Source of the DNA: CAZSWR01 sp964610885
GTDB taxonomy: Bacteria; Bacteroidota; Ignavibacteria; Kapaibacteriales; UBA2268
Reading direction: 5' to 3'
DNA: 42,971 nucleotides
Assembly: GCA_964610885.1 (NCBI GenBank)
Contig: CAZSWR010000018.1
Location: forward strand, 1 to 42,971
Shown: piece by piece, positions 33,819 through 42,103 of the stretch
Layout: each line of letters opens with the position of its first letter
Numbering within the stretch: the stretch's first letter is position 1
Made by a program: the position numbers and the translations under genes
Notes under the pieces: generated by a model
Database searches by the model: none
Told to the model about the DNA's origin: nothing
The model's input: only the letters and a program-made list of their open reading frames with translations

Positions 33819-34733
33819 ATGAAAAAAATAGGACTGCTTTTTGGGCTGGAGCAAGCATTTCCTCTTGCTGTATTCGAAGAAATCAATAAATGCGGCTCGG
33901 GAGAAATTGTGGCAGACATCGTTAAGGTGGGCGCTCTTCCGAACGAATTCGACTGGAAATGCGATGTCATCTTTGACAGGCTTTCGCACGAAGTTCCATT
34001 CTTCCGCAGCGCGCTGAAGAATGCAGTATTTGCCGGAATTAAAGTGCTAAACAGTCCATTTGTCCTATGCGCAGGCGAGCAATTCTACCATGCGACACTT
34101 TCGTCCAAGCTCGGCATCCGAACGCCCAACACATCAATTATCCCCTCCAAGGAATTGCCGCCGGCCACATGCTCGGAGACGATGAGGAACCTTGTCTATC
34201 CGCTGAATTGGAAAGAACTCTTCGACTATGTCGGGTTCCCGGCCATACTTCGACCAAACGTTTCGTCCGGTGTACAAACCTCGTACAAAGTCTATAACCC
34301 GCACGAATTCTTCTCTGCATACGATTTGACGGGCAACCGCGTTATGATCCTTCAGGCGGCCCCGGACTTCGACCAATACTTCCGCGTTTTCGTCGTGGGG
34401 GATAATACCGTCATCACAGGCTACGACCCATCGATGCCGCACCACCTTCGGCACTCGGCAAAAACGAAAATCAGCCCGTCGCTGAAGGAAAAACTCTCGG
34501 AGATATCCCTCCGGCTTTGCGCGCAGCTCGGAGTGGAATTCAATGCGGTGGACCTCGGCGTCCTAGGTGGCGAAATATTCGCAGTTAATTACCTGAACCC
34601 CGCCCCGGCCATCGATAGGCTACTGCTCAAGGACGAAATATTTGCCAAGATTGTCAAACTCACGACAGAGTACTTGATCGACGTGGCTACCGGCAAAACT
34701 GCCTACTCGCCCCATTGCAATAGCTGCATTTAG
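33819..34733 (+). CDS. ATP-grasp-fold protein, RimK-like
   Basis: A 304-residue protein with the order of an ATP-grasp ligase: an N-terminal Rossmann-like part (CDVIFDRLSHEVPFF), the middle lid region (AGIKVLNSPFVLCAGEQFYHATLSSKLGIRTPNT, as in the pre-ATP-grasp/RimK N-terminus), then VGFPAILRPNVSSG and VMILQAAPDFDQYFRVFVVGD, and a C-terminal metal site FNAVDLGVLGGEIFAVNYLNPAPA. The Asp of VDLGV is kept, but the Glu expected in the E-V-N-x-x-P motif is Ala (FAVNYLNPAP), so metal binding or catalysis may be altered. The substrate is unknown. It is 95 bases from the divergent ABC gene. Confidence 0.65.
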   Translation: MKKIGLLFGLEQAFPLAVFEEINKCGSGEIVADIVKVGALPNEFDWKCDVIFDRLSHEVPFFRSALKNAVFAGIKVLNSPFVLCAGEQFYHATLSSKLGIRTPNTSIIPSKELPPATCSETMRNLVYPLNWKELFDYVGFPAILRPNVSSGVQTSYKVYNPHEFFSAYDLTGNRVMILQAAPDFDQYFRVFVVGDNTVITGYDPSMPHHLRHSAKTKISPSLKEKLSEISLRLCAQLGVEFNAVDLGVLGGEIFAVNYLNPAPAIDRLLLKDEIFAKIVKLTTEYLIDVATGKTAYSPHCNSCI

Positions 34734-34877
34734 GATTTCTAAATCGCACGAACCAAATGATATGCAATAAGATACAATGCTTCTCGAGTCATACTACCAT
34801 TTGGAGTGGTAGAGTCAGGCATTATCAAATCACCCAATCAGCTCATCAACTAATTTTCGGGCAGGTTTGGAATAAGT

Positions 34878-35043
34878 TCCTACATTGAAAGTCTGATACT
34901 CATCCGATGACTCAAGGCATTCATTAGAAATTAACTCTATTACGTGATAGTCATCGGATGAGTTCTCTTTCTGGCAGGCTTCAATACAAAAAGTGTACGG
35001 CATGCGGTGCCCCTACATCTTTTATAAGTAATCATCACATCAT
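34878..35043. repeat. direct repeat unit 1 (hairpin + GTAGGGG REP)
   Basis: Begins TCCTACATTGAAAGT. Hairpin arms ACTCATCCGATGACT (34898-34912) and AGTCATCGGATGAGT (34949-34963) are exact complements with a 36-base loop. A REP with core ACGGCATGCGGT lies at 34993-35016. The second unit is nearly identical 226 bases on. Confidence 0.8.
34993..35016. repeat. GTAGGGG-family REP, core ACGGCATGCGGT, minus orientation
   Basis: Reads GTGTACGGCATGCGGTGCCC then CTAC; one core base is changed compared with the copy at 35219. Confidence 0.65.
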
Positions 35044-35103
35044 CACATCTGCTCATCATCACATCAACTAATCAACCAATCAATGGACTGGTTCGGAACC
35101 GGC

Positions 35104-35269
35104 TCCTACATTGAAAGTATGATACTCATCCGATGACTCAAGGCATTCATTAGAAATTAACTCTATTACGTGATAGTCATCGGATGAGTTCTCTTTCTGG
35201 CAGGCTTCAATACAAAAAGTGCACGGCATGCCGTGCCCCTACATCTTTTATAAGTAATCATCACATCAG
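35104..35269. repeat. direct repeat unit 2 (hairpin + GTAGGGG REP)
   Basis: Second unit, hairpin arms 35124-35138 and 35175-35189, REP at 35219-35242. Differences from unit 1 are single bases (for example CTGATACT / ATGATACT). Confidence 0.8.
35219..35242. repeat. GTAGGGG-family REP, core ACGGCATGCCGT, minus orientation
   Basis: Reads GTGCACGGCATGCCGTGCCC then CTAC, a near-perfect palindrome. Confidence 0.7.
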
Positions 35270-35692
35270 CTCATCAACACATCAACTAATCAATGGACTG
35301 GTTCGGAACCAGCCCCAACATTGTATTTTGTGTTGAGCCTCGTCTCGATGCCATATTGTTACATTAAAAAAATTAACAATAAATAAAAAAATATTTTTAT
35401 TTATTGAAAAATATTACTATATTCTGCCATTAGCAATAATTGCTATGAAAAAATTCATTCCAAATTGAAAACCAATTGACAAGAGTTTTGTAGGTGCCGA
35501 GGGAATAATGTGATTATAGATACACTTTTTGAAAATCACAAGTGATTCAAACAATACTACAAAGTAGGTGGTGGCTGCCACTATATTCTTAAAAACAGCG
35601 CTTTAACGAAAGGAAAGATGGATGCGAATTCATTTTCCCTTATGTTGGAAATACTTAGTTTCGTTACATTTCTCAATTTAAGCGGAGGTATA

Positions 35693-35893
35693 ATGGGTAA
35701 ACTATTCGATTTGAAACAGAAAGCCGAGAAAATCATTGCCGAAAAGAAACTTGACCCAATCAAGTATTCCGGGCAAATCGGGCTGAAAGCCGGCTTCATG
35801 TTGCCGTTTGTTAAGGATTCGACACCGGACGACCCGGCCAAGATCGACGCTTTAAGGAAAGCTATTAAAACTGTTCTCGAAGTGGATGTTTAA
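35693..35893 (+). CDS. small conserved-looking protein, 66 aa
   Basis: The ATG at 35693 has a strong Shine-Dalgarno (GGAGG at 35684-35688, 4-base spacer), much better than the longer frame from 35618. The product MGKLFDLKQKAEKII is amphipathic and charged; FMLPFVKDSTPDDPAKI sits in the middle. I do not recognise a family. It is 20 bases ahead of the Cache-HAMP gene on the same strand and so probably forms an operon with it. It has no membrane segment or Cys. Confidence 0.65.
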   Translation: MGKLFDLKQKAEKIIAEKKLDPIKYSGQIGLKAGFMLPFVKDSTPDDPAKIDALRKAIKTVLEVDV

Positions 35894-35913
35894 TTATTAT
35901 TGAAGGATGACAA

Positions 35914-37077
35914 ATGAGCATTAAATTCAAAGTAATAATCGGAGTGATTGTAGTTCTGTTGCTCGGTACGTTTGGTTTGCTATACATCACGACGCAATCC
36001 TACAATAAAAATATCGAGCTGATCGCCAAGAAAACACTCGTCAACGCAAAAGAATCTTTTGCCAACCTCCAGAAAAATGATTACAAAATGATGTCGGTCC
36101 TGATCGAACAAATCGTGAAACGGCCCGACCTGAAGTCGGCTTTCATCTCTGGCGACAGGGAAAAACTCGTTGCCCTCGTCTCCCCCGAATACGACATCTA
36201 TAAATCGAAATATGGTATCACACAATACAATTATTACCTGCCCGGGGACACAGCCACCCTGTTCCTTGCAATGAGCAATACTTCGAAATATGGCCAGAAA
36301 ATCGGACTCGACAGGCGCACGCTCTACGACGCCGTGAAAACAAAACAAATGACCCAAGGGCTTGAGCTTGGCACTCAAGGGTACGCAATTCGCGTTACCG
36401 TCCCGTACTTCGATGGCGACAAACTCATCGGATATTTCGGGCTGGGCGAAGAAATCAATAAGTTCTGTTCGGTGCTGAAAGAATTGACGGGCAACGACTT
36501 CGGATTGGTGCTGCAAAAGAAATACTTGAAGAAAACCGACTGGGAAACCACTATGTCTTCGCTGAAAAAACGCAATAACTGGGAAGACAACAAAGACTTG
36601 GTGGTGGCCACAAGCACCATCGAAGACGAAAACTATATGAAATACGATAAAAACTTCGACAGCATCCCCGACACGGGCGAACTGCTGGGCGAAGTCGCCA
36701 AAGACGGCAAAACCTTCGTGAAGGGCGTCTTCCCGATCTACGACGCGAACAAAAACAAAGCTGGCGGCATTTTCTTCCTGCAAAATGTGTCAGACGTCCA
36801 ATCGGAAATGGCATCCACTCGGAACATGATCGTGATGTTCATCCTGATTCAGGCCGTTGCAATCTGCTTGATACTCATTTTCCTCATGCTCCAACTCGTT
36901 TTCAAACGCCTAACGAGCATGACCGAGAGAATCACAAGAGTGGTGGGCGGAGATTTCCATACAAAAATCGAAATCAAACAAAACGACGAGATTGGCAAGT
37001 TCGAATCGCTATTCGAGCAGTTCCGTCAGGTATTTGTCGATATTTTGCAGCAATTAGAGGACAAAAATAAGCAATAG
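35914..37077 (+). CDS. Cache-type sensor with HAMP domain, no output domain
   Basis: A 387-residue membrane receptor. Membrane segment 1 is residues 7-28 (VIIGVIVVLLLGTFGLLYITT); an extracytoplasmic Cache-type domain covers about 30-300; segment 2 (IVMFILIQAVAICLILIFLMLQLVF) is near 305-330; a HAMP-like domain (RLTSMTERITRVVGGDFHTKIEIKQNDEIGKFESLFEQF) ends the protein. Methyl-accepting, kinase or cyclase output domains are absent, so it may signal through a partner. AAGGATG precedes the ATG at 7-9 bases. A terminator follows at 37106. Confidence 0.8.
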   Translation: MSIKFKVIIGVIVVLLLGTFGLLYITTQSYNKNIELIAKKTLVNAKESFANLQKNDYKMMSVLIEQIVKRPDLKSAFISGDREKLVALVSPEYDIYKSKYGITQYNYYLPGDTATLFLAMSNTSKYGQKIGLDRRTLYDAVKTKQMTQGLELGTQGYAIRVTVPYFDGDKLIGYFGLGEEINKFCSVLKELTGNDFGLVLQKKYLKKTDWETTMSSLKKRNNWEDNKDLVVATSTIEDENYMKYDKNFDSIPDTGELLGEVAKDGKTFVKGVFPIYDANKNKAGGIFFLQNVSDVQSEMASTRNMIVMFILIQAVAICLILIFLMLQLVFKRLTSMTERITRVVGGDFHTKIEIKQNDEIGKFESLFEQFRQVFVDILQQLEDKNKQ

Positions 37078-37105
37078 CACAGTACCAAATTCTTGGATCT
37101 ATCAG

Positions 37106-37137
37106 AAAACCCACAGCCTTTGCACTGTGGGTTTTTT
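37106..37137 (+). terminator. terminator of the Cache-HAMP gene
   Basis: AAACCCACAG pairs with CTGTGGGTTT around CCTTTGCA, followed by a run of Ts. It begins 29 bases after the stop. Confidence 0.85.
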
Positions 37138-37199
37138 GAGGGAAATTGAGCTTTTCGCTGATTCGAAAGGGATTCGTGTTGGATTCCTATATCCCATAT

Positions 37200-37364
37200 T
37201 ATTCATAAAATTTGACGTATTTTCTATAACCCTCATCCCCGGCCCTTCTCCCGACGGGAGAAGGGAGTAATAAAACGTGTTTTTGTAGGAAGTTCCTCGT
37301 CGCCCTTTGGGAGAAAGTGATTTGAGTGTTGAGGGCATTTCTAACGCGCATTTCGGGTTTATTC
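37200..37364. repeat. dispersed ~165-bp repeat, copy B
   Basis: Aligns with 23730-23894: CCCTTCTCCCGACGGGAGAAGGG, then TTTTTGTAGGAAGT, CGCCCTTTGGGAGAAAG, and a GAGTGTTGAGGGCATTTCTAA tail. The ends are weakly inverted relative to each other (ATTCATAAA left, ATGAATAAA as the complement of the right end). Confidence 0.65.
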
Positions 37365-37431
37365 ATCAAAATGCAACCATTTGCAGTTCTGGCCTCTTTC
37401 CCAAATCAGAACTGCGATACGCAATATATGT

Positions 37432-37456
37432 GTAGGGGCGGGTTCCAAACCCGCCC
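37432..37456. repeat. GTAGGGG-family REP, core CGGGTTCCAAACCCG
   Basis: Identical over 25 bases to the copy at 22141-22165. Gap 37078-37618 holds this REP, copy B of the dispersed repeat and a degraded ATTCCCGC hairpin near 37551-37575; no gene is seen. Confidence 0.75.
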
Positions 37457-37618
37457 AAGGATTTATTATAAATTTGTTGCTGAAAAAATAGATATTAATC
37501 AGTTGGACTATATGAACTTCATGGAGCATGTAAAATACTGAAACAAGAGGAGATTCCCGCATTCGCTGGAATGACAAATCAGATATTTCAACTTGAAAAC
37601 GATAGTGGCCTTCGCCGC

Positions 37619-38743
37619 CTACATATCGGCCACTCGTTTGTAGAGCTTTTCGTACCGGGTAACCACGTCTGGTCGGTTGAATTTTTCGACGGCGCGGCGG
37701 CGCGAGGCCTCAGAGAAGGCTTGCCACTTTTTCGGATTGTTGATCAGGTCAACGATATATTTCGCCATTCTGTCAGTATCGCCCAATTCGGCCACATAGC
37801 CGGATTCGTCGTGCGAGACTACCTCTGGGATGCCGCCGATATTCGAGCCGATCACCGGCACTCCGGCGCTCATGGCCTCGAGTGCGGAAAGGCCGAAACT
37901 CTCGCTTTGGCTGGGCAAAAGGAAGAAATCGGCGCTCGCCAGGACGTCGGCGAATTGGCTTTGTTTGCCATAGAATTTCACGTGCTCGGCGATGTCGAGT
38001 TCGCGAGCCAGCTTTTCGGCGGCCGCCCTGTCCGGGCCGTCCCCGATCAGTATCAGCTTGGCTGCATGGGTTTCGCGCACTTTCTTGAGTATGCGAATCG
38101 TGTCGCAAACGCGCTTCACAGGCCGGAAATTCGAGACGTGCACAAGCATCGTCGAGCAGTTTTTGCAGAGTGATTGTTTCAAGCATTTCTTGTCGCTACG
38201 CTTGAACAGTTCGGTATCGACGAAATTGGGGATGACCTCGATCGGTTTGCCGACGTCGAAATTCTGAATTGTCTTGTCGGCCAGGTACTTCGATACGGCG
38301 GTTATTGCGTCAGATTGCTCGAGCGAAAATTTCACAAGCGGCAGGAAACTCGGTTCCAACCCGACAAGAGTGATGTCTGTGCCGTGGAGCGTTGTAACCA
38401 GTTTCATCTTTTTATCTTTTCCGGTGATTTCGCGGGCCAAGAATCCGCTTACTGCATGGGGAATTGCGTAGTGGACGTGAAGAATGTCAATTTTTTCGTA
38501 TTTTGCAACTTCTATAATCTTGCCTGCGAGGGCAAGTGTGTAGAGGTCGAATTCAAAAAGTGGGTAATGCGGGAATTCAACTTCGTGATAGAAAATATTC
38601 TCGCTGAAACTGTCCAAACGCTGCGGCTGGGAATAGCTGACGAAATGCACTTCGTGGCCACGCGCTGCCAGTTCGGTCCCAAGCTCGGTGGCGACGATTC
38701 CGCTTCCGCCGAACGTTGGATAACAAACCATTGCAATTTTCAT
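37619..38743 (-). CDS. bshA: N-acetyl-alpha-D-glucosaminyl L-malate synthase (bacillithiol pathway)
   Basis: A 374-residue GT4-type glycosyltransferase. It starts MKIAMVCYPTFGGSGIVATELGTELAARGHEVHFVSY, the characteristic BshA N-terminus; residues 90-110 read HVHYAIPHAVSGFLAREI and the C-terminal half has the GT4 signature SESFGLSALEAMSAGVPVIGSNIGGIPEVV with its catalytic Glu. BshA joins GlcNAc from UDP-GlcNAc to malate, the first step to bacillithiol. A longer frame (to 39220) runs into the divergent gene and is rejected; GGAGA precedes the chosen ATG at 38743. BshB and BshC genes are not in the window. Confidence 0.92.
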   Translation of the reverse strand: MKIAMVCYPTFGGSGIVATELGTELAARGHEVHFVSYSQPQRLDSFSENIFYHEVEFPHYPLFEFDLYTLALAGKIIEVAKYEKIDILHVHYAIPHAVSGFLAREITGKDKKMKLVTTLHGTDITLVGLEPSFLPLVKFSLEQSDAITAVSKYLADKTIQNFDVGKPIEVIPNFVDTELFKRSDKKCLKQSLCKNCSTMLVHVSNFRPVKRVCDTIRILKKVRETHAAKLILIGDGPDRAAAEKLARELDIAEHVKFYGKQSQFADVLASADFFLLPSQSESFGLSALEAMSAGVPVIGSNIGGIPEVVSHDESGYVAELGDTDRMAKYIVDLINNPKKWQAFSEASRRRAVEKFNRPDVVTRYEKLYKRVADM

Positions 38744-38767
38744 TATTTCTCCGTTTTTTAGGAAAAT

Positions 38768-39391
38768 ATGGATATACAGTCGATTGAAAATGATATTTAT
38801 TATACGATAGCCAAAAAAGAGAGAACGGAAATCAAGATCAAAGGCTCGCGATTCATTGCCACCGCAAGCTATGCCGAGACCAAGGAAAAGGCATTGGAAT
38901 TCCTCGAGCAGATGCGTTCGGAGTTTTTCGATGCCACTCATAACTGCTTCGCTTGGCGCATCGGCCACGACGGGATGCAATTCCGCGCCGGAGACGACGG
39001 CGAGCCATCGGGTTCGGCCGGCAAACCGATTCTCTTTTCGATTAATAAATACAACGTAAGCGATATTGTCATCGTCGTAACTCGATATTTCGGCGGCACA
39101 AAACTCGGAGTGGGCGGGTTGGCCCGTGCCTATTCGGACGCAGCGAAGGAAGTGCTCGCGCTTTGCGAAGCCAAGCCGGTCCACATCACGGTGCCGATCG
39201 CCGTTTTTTGCACTTACCAAGACATATCAGTCATTAAGCGTTTAGTGGGCGAGTTTGCCGTTACTTACGAAGAACTCTACCACGATTCCATCGAAATCAC
39301 AGCAAATATTCCGAAATCGCGCGCCGACGAGTTCGTGAGCCAAGTCAACAAAATGACCAATGCCCGCGCAGGATGCCGCCGGATGGGATAG
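38768..39391 (+). CDS. yigZ: YigZ/IMPACT family protein
   Basis: A 207-residue protein. The N-terminal IMPACT domain is evident: KIKGSRFIATASYAETKEKALEFLEQMRSEFFDATHNCFAWRIG, then GEPSGSAGKPI and VTRYFGGTKLGVGGLARAYSDA. The C-terminal ferredoxin-like part (about 140-205) is the usual YigZ partner domain. The molecular role in bacteria is not settled. It starts 24 bases from the divergent bshA start. Confidence 0.93.
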   Translation: MDIQSIENDIYYTIAKKERTEIKIKGSRFIATASYAETKEKALEFLEQMRSEFFDATHNCFAWRIGHDGMQFRAGDDGEPSGSAGKPILFSINKYNVSDIVIVVTRYFGGTKLGVGGLARAYSDAAKEVLALCEAKPVHITVPIAVFCTYQDISVIKRLVGEFAVTYEELYHDSIEITANIPKSRADEFVSQVNKMTNARAGCRRMG

Positions 39392-39647
39392 CCCCCGAGG
39401 AGGCTATTGAATATGTACAAAACTTGCAATGATTGGTTCTAATCAATTGTTTGTATCGATGTAAGTTGATGAAATATCAAGAAAATGCCCTGCCGCCTTT
39501 GCTGGTTGGAAAAAAAGAAAGGCCTGTACCGAAGAGTTTCAGTACAGGCCTTGAAAAATGAGGTTATTTAAAAAAGGTAGATAAACTCATATTAATTGAT
39601 CCATTTGTCATTGGGCTACCCTTAGAAAACTAAGTGGCAGCTGTCAC
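39392..39647. other. intergenic region between converging yigZ and methyltransferase genes
   Basis: 256 bases, no gene seen. It contains the hairpin at 39519-39552 and a partial GGCAGCTGTCACC palindrome at 39631-39646. Confidence 0.5.
39519..39552 (-). terminator. terminator of the SAM methyltransferase gene
   Basis: AAGGCCTGTAC and GTACAGGCCTT form a perfect 11-bp stem around a 12-base loop. The minus strand continues with a T-rich TTTCTTTTTTT run; the plus side has none. Confidence 0.7.
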
Positions 39648-40409
39648 CTATTTGGTGGCTACGATTAGCATTTCGTAGTCGTCGGTGCTGAGTTTGTGTT
39701 CGCGGCTGTATTCGCCCAATTTAGCACCAAAAATCTCGACACTGGCGAACCCCAACGAGCGCAGCAGCCAAGTCATTTCCGACGGGACGTAGTAGCGTTC
39801 GTTGCATTCCAGGCGGACATCGTTGCCCGAATCGTCTTTCACGGTCGTGATATTGTGATCGCGAAATGTCATCAGGTCGAATGTGTTATCCGCGTACGTG
39901 GCGTGGCCGTCCTGGGCTGACTTCTCGAAGAATTCCTTCACCGAGTGGAAGAGTGGGAAGAGTCCGTTGAGTGTCGTCATCACGAGTTTCCCGCCCTGGC
40001 GGAGCGAACTCGAAGCACCACGCAGGATTTCGTAATTCATTTCGTCGGTTTCCATGAGCGAGAACCCGCCTTCGCAGAGGATAAGAGCGAGGTCAAACTC
40101 AGATGAAAACTCCAGAGAACGAGCGTCGGCAATACTGAAATCGATTTTCAGCCCGAGGGCTTCGGCTTTCGAGCGTGCCCTATCGATTTGGTTTGCCGAA
40201 AGGTCGACACCCCGAATGGAGTATCCACGGCGAGTCAATTCGATGGAGTGGCGGCCCGTGCCGCAACCGATGTCGATGATTTTGCAAGATTTGTTATAGT
40301 TAATTTCTTTTTCTATGAAGTCGCATTCGCCGAGCGTGCCTTGAGTATAGATTTCTTTGTCGTAGCTCTCGGCGTAGTTTTCAAAAAGTGATTCATACCA
40401 CTGTTTCAT
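39648..40409 (-). CDS. class I SAM-dependent methyltransferase
   Basis: A 253-residue Rossmann-fold methyltransferase. Motif I is IIDIGCGTGRHSIELTRRG, followed by GVDLSANQIDRARSKA (motif II) and DARSLEFSSEFDLALILCEGGFSLME. The length and the motif pattern fit a small-molecule or lipid methyltransferase; the substrate is not inferable. It is followed on the same strand by a methyltransferase-like membrane protein gene (upstream in transcription, 29 bases apart), so they may be co-transcribed. Confidence 0.88.
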   Translation of the reverse strand: MKQWYESLFENYAESYDKEIYTQGTLGECDFIEKEINYNKSCKIIDIGCGTGRHSIELTRRGYSIRGVDLSANQIDRARSKAEALGLKIDFSIADARSLEFSSEFDLALILCEGGFSLMETDEMNYEILRGASSSLRQGGKLVMTTLNGLFPLFHSVKEFFEKSAQDGHATYADNTFDLMTFRDHNITTVKDDSGNDVRLECNERYYVPSEMTWLLRSLGFASVEIFGAKLGEYSREHKLSTDDYEMLIVATK

Positions 40410-40438
40410 TGCTATATTCCTTTGATTTCGATTTTAAA

Positions 40439-40882
40439 TTACACCCAGCGGCGGACCCGGCTCTTGTATTCCAGATACTGACCGCCGAATGCTTCTTGGA
40501 GTAATTTTTCTTCCTTCGGGATGAAAATGTTTTTGATTGCCAGAAGGAAGGCGAATGGAACTGCCATCGAGGCCAGATTGCCGAAGCAAACCGATATGCC
40601 CGATAGAAACAGGAACATTCCTACATACATGGGATTCCGAGACCGAGAGAAAACGCCATCAGTAACCAAACTTGCCGAAGGGGCAATGTCCAGAGTTGTG
40701 TTGTGCTGTTTGAACAATTTAAAAGTTTTCCCCATTAGCGTGAATCCCGCCCACAAAAGAATCAGTCCGGCCAAGGTATAAGGGAACGGGATCGCATTCA
40801 AGTCCGATGCCATGGAGTGGCAAAGGCATTCGATGGCGATGCTCAATAGCACAAATACCGGCGGAATGATGATTTTGTTCAT
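40439..40882 (-). CDS. isoprenylcysteine carboxyl methyltransferase-type membrane protein
   Basis: A 147-residue membrane protein when started at the ATG at 40882 (MNKIIIPPVFVLL); a longer frame to 40912 is less likely. About four hydrophobic segments are visible. The block DGVFSRSRNPMYVGMFLFLSGISVCFG is the characteristic R-x-x-x-NPxY-x-G region of the PEMT/ICMT family, which methylates lipids or carboxyl groups in membranes. The tail EEKLLQEAFGGQYLEYKSRVRRW is also typical. Its substrate is unknown. It is 29 bases upstream of the SAM methyltransferase gene. Confidence 0.88.
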   Translation of the reverse strand: MNKIIIPPVFVLLSIAIECLCHSMASDLNAIPFPYTLAGLILLWAGFTLMGKTFKLFKQHNTTLDIAPSASLVTDGVFSRSRNPMYVGMFLFLSGISVCFGNLASMAVPFAFLLAIKNIFIPKEEKLLQEAFGGQYLEYKSRVRRWV

Positions 40883-40939
40883 TGCAATACGTTTATTTAT
40901 ACACGCAACCACATTTTATACGTTGAAATGAAAGTTTTG

Positions 40940-41935
40940 TTACCGATGATTCTTTTTATTCTTCTTGTTGTAATGCCTGACAAATAATACAACCAAAGCA
41001 GCAATCAGGAATAAAAACCAGATGCGCGACAGCACGACTATAATGTCGATAAGGAGATACCAACCCACGCGGAACGATTCCCACATGCGTACCCAGAAAT
41101 CGGGAAGATTTCCGTTGACTTTGAATTCGCGGCCGAATTTCTGTATCCGTGTCTCTTTGCGTTGGTAAATGTGACAGTTGACAGTGCTGTAATCGACGAG
41201 GTCCTGGAGGCGAGCATTCTCGAATCGGGCGTGGTTCGCGTCATTTTTTGCATTGCTGACTGCATCTGCCACATCAATTTGTGATTCGTCGCCTTTGGGT
41301 TTGGCTTTTTTGAGCTGTTTGACTTTGTCCGTGGAGGTAGAGTAATAAGCCTCGTTTGCGATCATTCGCAGTTTAATGTCTTCGGCAGTGATACGGCGGT
41401 AGTCGATGAAGTCCACAAGCGGAGAAAGCGCGCGCAGCATACTGTCGAGCTTGACGTTTGGTACGCGGAAAGTCATTACGTTTTGGACAGTATATTCAAT
41501 TGTTTCCATCAAAGAGTCTTCGCTGATATTGCTTTCTTTTCGCGAATCAACTTTGGATTCGAGGTTGGACTTTGTAACGAACCCGCCGAACGAAGCGACC
41601 ATATCTTCGATCGCGATCGTGGACCGGACCACGTCCGGCGTGCGGAATTTGACTTCGGCCGTGCGGATGAATCTGTGCAGTGTGTCGAAAGGATTGACCC
41701 TCGCGGCAGATGATACGAAACCGGCAGCTTTGGAGTTGCTTGATTCTGCGTAGGCATCAATTTTAAAAACTGAATTGCCATTGTTTGGACTTTGGGCATC
41801 TTCTTTGGATTCTTCTTGGGCCGGGGAATTGCTTCTTGGAGAATTGGATTTTTCGTTAGGGTTTTCTTTTTGGCCGCAAGAAATGGCAAAAAATACCAAA
41901 CAAATGAGGAAAACGATACGCGATAATGCTTTCAT
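40940..41935 (-). CDS. DUF4349 lipoprotein
   Basis: A 331-residue predicted lipoprotein: signal sequence MKALSRIVFLICLVFFAISC with a lipobox ending at Cys20, then a Ser/Asn/Pro-rich stretch. The DUF4349 domain follows (RTAEVKFRTPDVVRSTIAIEDMVASFGGFVTKSNLESK near residues 90-130, then FRVPNVKLDSMLRALSPLVDFIDYRRITAEDI), with a coiled coil and a C-terminal membrane segment (LLIDIIVVLSRIWFLFLIAALVVLFV). Function is unknown. GAGGGG precedes the ATG by 9 bases. The gene stands alone. Confidence 0.88.
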   Translation of the reverse strand: MKALSRIVFLICLVFFAISCGQKENPNEKSNSPRSNSPAQEESKEDAQSPNNGNSVFKIDAYAESSNSKAAGFVSSAARVNPFDTLHRFIRTAEVKFRTPDVVRSTIAIEDMVASFGGFVTKSNLESKVDSRKESNISEDSLMETIEYTVQNVMTFRVPNVKLDSMLRALSPLVDFIDYRRITAEDIKLRMIANEAYYSTSTDKVKQLKKAKPKGDESQIDVADAVSNAKNDANHARFENARLQDLVDYSTVNCHIYQRKETRIQKFGREFKVNGNLPDFWVRMWESFRVGWYLLIDIIVVLSRIWFLFLIAALVVLFVRHYNKKNKKNHR

Positions 41936-42080
41936 GATCAGCCCCTCGGGTGAAATTTATGAAGGTGAATTATATCAATAGACTTATTTCTTGTGGGCAA
42001 GATAAGTCAATAATGGTTTAAACACAATTAAGAATAAATTACATTGAGTTAATATTTTTCGGGTCGCTCGAGGGGAGTGA

Positions 42081-42103
42081 GGGCGAGGTGACCTCGCCCC
42101 TAC
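42081..42103. repeat. GTAGGGG-family REP at the 3' end of the RAYT, core GAGGTGACCTC
   Basis: GGGCGAGGTGACCTCGCCCC then TAC; the GTAGGGG head reads on the minus strand. The stop codon TAG of the RAYT (42102-42100) lies inside the head. Confidence 0.75.

Larger units (their letters stand above)
34734..35692. other. 959-base repeat-rich gene-free region
   Basis: No believable gene. It holds two copies of a ~165-base unit (34878-35043 and 35104-35269, offset 226 bases), each with a long hairpin and a GTAGGGG REP, followed by CATCA-rich low-complexity sequence and an AT-rich stretch at 35340-35450. The promoter for the following 66-aa gene is expected around 35400-35680. Confidence 0.6.

Noticed and set aside
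34878..35269. CRISPR or attachment site from paired long repeats
   Set aside because: Two near-identical ~165-base units with an internal hairpin and REP, no unique spacers and no integrase gene.
37619..39220. 533-residue version of bshA
   Set aside because: The extension is antisense to yigZ; the BshA N-terminus and ribosome site are at 38743.
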